Origin: Microbacterium paraoxydans
GTDB taxonomy: Bacteria; Actinomycetota; Actinomycetes; Actinomycetales; Microbacteriaceae
NCBI RefSeq assembly: GCF_019056515.1
Contig: NZ_CP064873.1
Location: 2,604,001-2,668,000, forward strand
Reading direction: 5' to 3'
DNA: 64,000 nt
The notes below the pieces were generated by a model. That model was not told the DNA's origin. It saw only the letters and a program-made list of their open reading frames with translations, and searched no databases. The first letter of the stretch is position 1; every line of letters starts with the position of its first letter. This document shows, piece after piece, positions 60,030-64,000 of this stretch. The position numbers and the translations under genes are program-made.

Positions 60030-61049
60030 TCAGCCGACCAGCCCGATGTTCTGCAGCGTCGTGGTGACCTCGGTGATGTTGCCGTCGAGGAACTCGTCGA
60101 ACTCGGCGCCCGTGAGGAAGGCATCCGCCCAGCCCCGCGTCTCCAGCTCGTCCTTCCAGGCTTCGGACGCCTCCAACTCGGTGACGATGCGCTCGAGCTC
60201 CGAGCGCTCGGCGTCGCTGATGCCGCCCGGCGCGATCACGCCGCGCCAGTTGGTGAGCACGACGTCGTATCCGGAGTCGGTGATCGTGTCGACGTCCGGC
60301 AGCTGCGTGACCGGCTCCTCCGACGAGACGGCGAGAGCCTTCATGGTGCCGGCCTCGATGTGCTGCAGGAACTCGCCGACACCGGAGATGCCTGCCGACA
60401 CCTTGCCGCCCAGGATCAGCGACGTGGCCTCGCCGCCGCCCGAGTTGGGCGTGTAGTTCAGCTTCTCGGCGATCTCCGCGCCGTCGAGCCCCGCCTCCTC
60501 GAGCAGCAGCCCGGCGAGGATGTGGTCGGCTCCTCCGGCTGAGCCGCCCGTGATCGTGACCTCCTGGCCCTTGTCCACGACGTCCTCGACGAGGTCCTCC
60601 AAGGTGTCGTACTCGGAGTCCGCGGGGACCACCACGACGAGGGGCTCGTCGGTGAGGCGGGCGATCGGGGTCATGTCCTCGATGCGCACGGCCGAGGCGT
60701 TGGTCTCGACCGCGCCCACCATCACGAGCCCCATGACCATGAGGGTCGCCGGGTCCTTCTCGTTGGCGAGCTGCGCGAGGCCGACCGTTCCCCCGGCCCC
60801 GCCGACGTTGGTGACCGGCGCCGAGCCGACGATGTCCCCCTGGGTGAGCAGCTGGGAGAGGGCACGACCGGTCTGGTCCCAGCCGCCGCCAGGGTCGGCG
60901 GGGACGACGATGTTCACGTCGGTGATGGCGACCGCCTCGTCGCCGCCGTCGGAGCCGGCGGTTCCGCCGTCCGCGGTCGAGCACGAGGTGAGGACCAGGG
61001 CGGTCGCGGCGACGGCCGCGGCGAGGGTCCCGATGCGGGCGTGATTCAT
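60030..61049 (-). CDS. tctC: Tripartite tricarboxylate transporter, binding lipoprotein
   Basis: This 339-residue Bug/TctC protein has a lipoprotein signal with lipobox LTSC. The motif IVVPADPGGGWDQTGRALSQLL (about 48-69), NVGGAGGTVGLAQLAN (about 82-97) and GGSAGGADHILAGLLLEEAG are the ligand-binding loops. It delivers a di- or tricarboxylate such as citrate to TctAB. It is the first gene of the operon and is divergent from the fused CitA/CitB-like regulator. Confidence 0.92.
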   Translation of the reverse strand: MNHARIGTLAAAVAATALVLTSCSTADGGTAGSDGGDEAVAITDVNIVVPADPGGGWDQTGRALSQLLTQGDIVGSAPVTNVGGAGGTVGLAQLANEKDPATLMVMGLVMVGAVETNASAVRIEDMTPIARLTDEPLVVVVPADSEYDTLEDLVEDVVDKGQEVTITGGSAGGADHILAGLLLEEAGLDGAEIAEKLNYTPNSGGGEATSLILGGKVSAGISGVGEFLQHIEAGTMKALAVSSEEPVTQLPDVDTITDSGYDVVLTNWRGVIAPGGISDAERSELERIVTELEASEAWKDELETRGWADAFLTGAEFDEFLDGNITEVTTTLQNIGLVG

Positions 61050-61126
61050 GGCGCTCCTCCTTGAGCGTTCGGGTGCAATCCGTCCACTGTCGAGGCGCGG
61101 ATGCGCCCGCTCAAGCTTCGGAAACC

Positions 61127-61154
61127 ATTGGTCGCGTTCCGTAACTATTGGTCG
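61127..61154. promoter_or_regulatory. Direct-repeat operator candidate of the tct operon
   Basis: ATTGGTCG occurs at 61127-61134 and again at 61147-61154, starts exactly 20 bp (two helical turns) apart in the same orientation; the flanks are also similar (C-Y-ATTGGTCG-Y-G). It lies between tctC and the regulator gene, where a CitB-like winged helix would bind as a tandem dimer. The match to the regulator is by position. Confidence 0.65.
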
Positions 61155-61209
61155 TGAACACCTCCGCCGGCGGCTCGCGGCCCGTCCGCCCACCCGGGAG
61201 AATGGACCC

Positions 61210-62430
61210 GTGGCCTCGAAGATGACGCTCCGTGTGCAGCTGCTCGCGCTGCAGGCGCTGATCGTGTTCCTGGTGACCCTCGCCACCGGCATCGCCGCCG
61301 GGGCGTTCCAGGAGAACGCGCTCCGCGAGGCCTACAAGGACCGCATGCAGGCGGTCGCCCAGTCCGTCGCCGCTCTTCCCGTCGTCCTCGACGCGTTCGA
61401 CGACGAGGACCCGGCCGCCGCCATCCAGCCGGTCGCCGAGGTCATCCGCGAGGCCTCCGATCTCGCCTACGTGGTGGTCGCCAACGACGAGGGCATCCGG
61501 TACTCGCATCCGAACACCGACCGCATCGGCGAGCGGGTGTCCACCGACCCGTCGATCCCGCTGGGCGGCGACATCTTCGTGGGCACCCAGACCGGGACGC
61601 TCGGGACCTCGTGGCGCGTGAAGGTGCCCATCCGCGACGAGGACGGCACGGTCATCGGCACCGCCTCCGTCGGCATCCTGGAGTCCGAGCTGAACGAGGA
61701 GTTCACCAGCAACCTCGTCGGACTCATCTCCGCCATGCTCGCCGCGGCGGTTCTCGGGGTCTTCGGCGCCGCGTGGGTGACGTCGTTCATCCGGCGCCGC
61801 ATCTACCGGCTCGAGCCGCACCAGATCGCGGCGCTGGTCAAGAACCAGGAGACGACCCTGCATGGGTTGAGCGAAGGGGTCGTCACGGTGGACGGCACAG
61901 GGCGGATCACCCTGGTCAACGACGCGGCGGCGCGGTTCCTCGGTCGCGATGCCGCCGATCTCGACGGCGCTCCCGCGGATGACGTCCTCGGCGACGAGCT
62001 CGCCACCGTGCTCCGTGAGGGGGAGGCCGCGGGACGCCCCGTCATCGTCGGCTCGCATGTGCTGGTCGCGCGGAGCACGGCCTCGGGGAGCGGGCCCGCC
62101 GACGTGGGGGCGACGCTGCTGCTGCGCGACCACACCGAGCTGCACGACGTCGTGCGCCGGGTCGAGGCCGCCGATGCGATCATCGCCTTCCGGGAGCGGT
62201 ACGGGCTGCCGAAGGGGCTGAGCGCCGAGACGCTGGAGCGGGTCTCCGCCGCCCTCGCCGCCCGACCGGATGCCTCCGCGACCGAGATCGGAGAGGATCT
62301 CGCGATCTCCCGCGTCAGTGCGCGCCGCTATCTCGAGCACCTCGCCGCCACGGGCCAGGCGGTGCGGTCTCTGGATTACTCCACGAAGGGTCGTCCCGGG
62401 GCACGCTACCGGATCACCGACCCCCGCTGA
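61210..62430 (+). CDS. CitA-like sensor fused to a CitB-like DNA-binding domain
   Basis: This 406-residue protein begins like a CitA/DcuS sensor kinase: membrane helix (about 10-32), extracytoplasmic Cache/PDC domain (about 35-165), second membrane helix (about 169-194) and PAS domain (about 210-310, GLSEGVVTVDGTGRITLVNDAA). At about residue 317 it passes directly to LPKGLSAETLERVSAALA and ATEIGEDLAISRVSARRYLEHLAATGQ (about 333-382), the C-terminal HTH of CitB/DcuR response regulators. The histidine-phosphotransfer, ATPase and receiver domains are all absent. It is divergent from tctC, whose operon it should control. Start GTG 61210 has GGGAG upstream. It may be a natural one-component regulator or the result of a citA-citB deletion. 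Confidence 0.85.
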   Translation: MASKMTLRVQLLALQALIVFLVTLATGIAAGAFQENALREAYKDRMQAVAQSVAALPVVLDAFDDEDPAAAIQPVAEVIREASDLAYVVVANDEGIRYSHPNTDRIGERVSTDPSIPLGGDIFVGTQTGTLGTSWRVKVPIRDEDGTVIGTASVGILESELNEEFTSNLVGLISAMLAAAVLGVFGAAWVTSFIRRRIYRLEPHQIAALVKNQETTLHGLSEGVVTVDGTGRITLVNDAAARFLGRDAADLDGAPADDVLGDELATVLREGEAAGRPVIVGSHVLVARSTASGSGPADVGATLLLRDHTELHDVVRRVEAADAIIAFRERYGLPKGLSAETLERVSAALAARPDASATEIGEDLAISRVSARRYLEHLAATGQAVRSLDYSTKGRPGARYRITDPR

Positions 62431-62438
62431 ACGACGAA

Positions 62439-62465
62439 GCCCGCCACCCCGGAGGGGCGGCGGGC
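62439..62465. terminator. Shared hairpin between the fused regulator and rplQ
   Basis: GCCCGCCACCCC and GGGGCGGCGGGC form a hairpin between the convergent stops at 62430 and 62484. It is well placed to end both transcripts, including the ribosomal operon that finishes with rplQ. Confidence 0.75.
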
Positions 62466-62483
62466 TCCGTAGGAGATCTGTCC

Positions 62484-63056
62484 TTACTCGGACTTCTTCT
62501 CGACAGCGTCCTCGGCGGCGGCCTCAGCGGCCTCGCCCTCGGCCTGCGACTCGGCGCCGGCCTCGGCAGCCGTGTCCTCGGCAGGGGTCTCGTCCGCGGG
62601 GGCCTCGACGGTCTCCTCGGCGGGAGCCTCCTCGACAGCCGGCTTCTCGTCCTTCGTGGCCGCAGCGGCCTTCTTGGTCGACTTCGCCTTCGGGGTGACG
62701 GGCTCGAGAACGAGCTCGATCACGGCCATGGGGGCGTTGTCGCCCTTGCGGTTGCCGACCTTGGTGATACGCGTGTAGCCACCCTCGCGGTCCGCGACGA
62801 GCGGAGCGATCTCGTTGAACAGGACGTGCACGACTTCCTTGTCACCGATGACCGACAGCACGCGACGGCGGGCGTGGAGGTCTCCGCGCTTGGCGAAGGT
62901 GATGAGGCGCTCGGCGAGCGGACGCAGGCGCTTGGCCTTCGTCTCGGTCGTCTTGATCGACTTGTGGGTGTACAGCGCAGCGGCGAGGTTGGCAAGCAGC
63001 AGGCGCTCGTGGGCGGGGCCGCCTCCGAGGCGGGGACCCTTGGTGGGCTTGGGCAT
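62484..63056 (-). CDS. rplQ: 50S ribosomal protein L17
   Basis: This 190-residue protein has the complete L17 core (about 1-118: [56 protein letters not shown]) followed by a 70-residue Ala/Glu-rich tail, a common actinobacterial extension. L17 lies near the exit tunnel of the large subunit. It follows rpoA by 34 bases in the standard order. Confidence 0.97.
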   Translation of the reverse strand: MPKPTKGPRLGGGPAHERLLLANLAAALYTHKSIKTTETKAKRLRPLAERLITFAKRGDLHARRRVLSVIGDKEVVHVLFNEIAPLVADREGGYTRITKVGNRKGDNAPMAVIELVLEPVTPKAKSTKKAAAATKDEKPAVEEAPAEETVEAPADETPAEDTAAEAGAESQAEGEAAEAAAEDAVEKKSE

Positions 63057-63090
63057 AATCGTCTAACTCCTGGTCAGAAAGGGTCGGGTA

Positions 63091-64000
63091 TCAGAAGGAC
63101 TCGTCTTCGCTGCCGCCGTAGAAGTGGGCGCCGTCGAAACCGGGCACCGAATCCTTGAGCGACAGACCGAGCGAGATGAGCTTGTCACGCACCTCGTCGA
63201 CCGACTTCTGGCCGAAATTGCGGATGTTCATGAGCTGCGTCTCCGACAGGGCGACGAGCTCAGAAACGGTGTTGATGCCCTCACGCTTCAGGCAGTTGTA
63301 CGAGCGGACCGACAGGTCGAGGTCCTCGATCGGCATCGACAGCTCGCTGGAGTTCACAGCCTCCACCGGCGCCGGGCCGATCTCGATGCCCTCGGCCTCG
63401 ACGTTCAGCTCGCGGGCGAGACCGAACAGCTCGGTGAGCGTCTTGGCAGCCGAGGCGACGGCGTCGCGAGGGCTGATCGCCGACTTGGTCTCGACGTCGA
63501 GGATGAGCTTGTCGAAGTCGGTGCGCTCACCGGCACGGGTGGCGTCGACGCGGTAGCTGACCTTCAGCACGGGCGAGTAGATCGAGTCGATCGGGATCTG
63601 ACCGGCCTCGGCGTACTCGTTGCGGTTCTGCGTCGCGGAGACGTAGCCACGGCCGCGCTCGATGGTGAGCTCGAGCTCGAACTTGGCGGTGTCGTTGAGC
63701 GTCGCGATGACGAGCTCGGGGTTGTGCACCTCGACACCGGCCGGAGCCGAGATGTCGGCGGCGGTCACTTCACCGGCACCGGTCTTGCGGAGGTACGCGG
63801 TGATGGGCTCGTCGCGCTCGCTGGAGACGACCAGCTGCTTGATGTTGAGGATGATCTCGGTGACATCCTCCTTCACGCCGGGGATCGTGCTGAACTCGTG
63901 CAGCACACCGTCGATGCGGACGCTGGTGACAGCGGCGCCGGGGATCGACGACAGCAGGCTGCGACGCAGCGCGTTGCCGATCGTGTAGCCGAAGCCGGGC
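63091..64000 (-). CDS. rpoA: RNA polymerase alpha subunit, 3' part
   Basis: The gene is cut by the right edge; about 302 codons are visible. The alpha N-terminal domain segment [22 protein letters not shown] is next to the edge, continuing [19 protein letters not shown], and the C-terminal domain ([13 protein letters not shown] near the end; [16 protein letters not shown]) is complete. The internal ATG at 63906 is not the start. Alpha dimers start RNA polymerase assembly and contact promoters and activators. Confidence 0.97.
   Translation of the reverse strand, partial: PGFGYTIGNALRRSLLSSIPGAAVTSVRIDGVLHEFSTIPGVKEDVTEIILNIKQLVVSSERDEPITAYLRKTGAGEVTAADISAPAGVEVHNPELVIATLNDTAKFELELTIERGRGYVSATQNRNEYAEAGQIPIDSIYSPVLKVSYRVDATRAGERTDFDKLILDVETKSAISPRDAVASAAKTLTELFGLARELNVEAEGIEIGPAPVEAVNSSELSMPIEDLDLSVRSYNCLKREGINTVSELVALSETQLMNIRNFGQKSVDEVRDKLISLGLSLKDSVPGFDGAHFYGGSEDESF

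Noticed and set aside
63091-63906. Complete rpoA starting at the internal ATG
   Set aside because: The frame continues to the window edge with conserved alpha-subunit sequence, so the gene is truncated by the window.

Overview
The window is high-GC DNA from an actinobacterium, most likely Microbacterium or a close relative in Microbacteriaceae. The evidence is the very strong G/C third-position bias, the NusG with a long acidic N-terminal extension, the L17 with an Ala/Glu-rich tail, the RamB-type regulator next to the glyoxylate genes, and a riboflavin-catabolism gene set of the kind described from Microbacterium maritypicum. No phage, plasmid or insertion sequence was seen. All calls come from reading the sequence; no database search was run.

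Core blocks. The left end carries rplL (only its start), rplJ with its leader, then rplA-rplK, nusG, secE and tRNA-Trp, all on the minus strand. The right end carries rplQ and rpoA (cut by the window end). Between them lie further core genes that in relatives often sit close to secE/nusG: aspB-type aminotransferase (42.6-43.8 kb) and hadA-hadB-murB (49-51 kb). Catabolic genes appear to have been inserted between these core pieces.

Accessory blocks, left to right: (1) 0.9-2.8 kb, two PD-(D/E)XK-type nuclease-like genes; (2) 2.8-4.8 kb, lysG/lysE amino-acid export and a DUF1801 protein; (3) 4.8-7.1 kb, a polar amino-acid (cystine-like) ABC importer; (4) 10.4-15.0 kb, an Hsp90-family gene followed by a 930-residue TPR-like protein; (5) 15.1-17.3 kb, PoxB-like pyruvate oxidase and an FMN-binding split-barrel protein; (6) 17.4-27.1 kb, a complete putrescine/GABA route (permease, putrescine oxidase, GabT, two aldehyde dehydrogenases, Usp) facing a PucR-type regulator; (7) 27.5-34.2 kb, riboflavin catabolism (rcaA, rcaB, rcaD, rcaE), a PadR regulator and an ABC importer, sharing a palindromic operator; (8) 34.4-40.3 kb, a conserved unknown, ramB, aceA and aceB; (9) 40.4-42.6 kb, a kinase-like protein without a P-loop, and an Lrp regulator facing ald; (10) 44.4-49.1 kb, a GntP permease, threonate-type dehydrogenase, four-carbon acid-sugar kinase and FadR-type regulator; (11) 51.1-56.9 kb, a fructoselysine operon in the frlBONMD order with a frameshifted frlO; (12) 57.1-62.4 kb, a TauE/SafE exporter and a TctABC tricarboxylate transporter facing a regulator that looks like a CitA sensor joined directly to the DNA-binding end of CitB.

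The most unusual structural signal is a set of nine intergenic elements in three sequence families. All share one geometry: two direct copies of a 7-9 bp unit starting 19 bp apart, a family-specific centre, then two inverted copies again 19 bp apart. Most lie immediately downstream of stop codons. Other new-looking points are the kinase-less CitA/CitB fusion with a matching 20-bp-spaced direct repeat upstream, the Hsp90-TPR gene pair, and several operator candidates that tie regulators to their operons.
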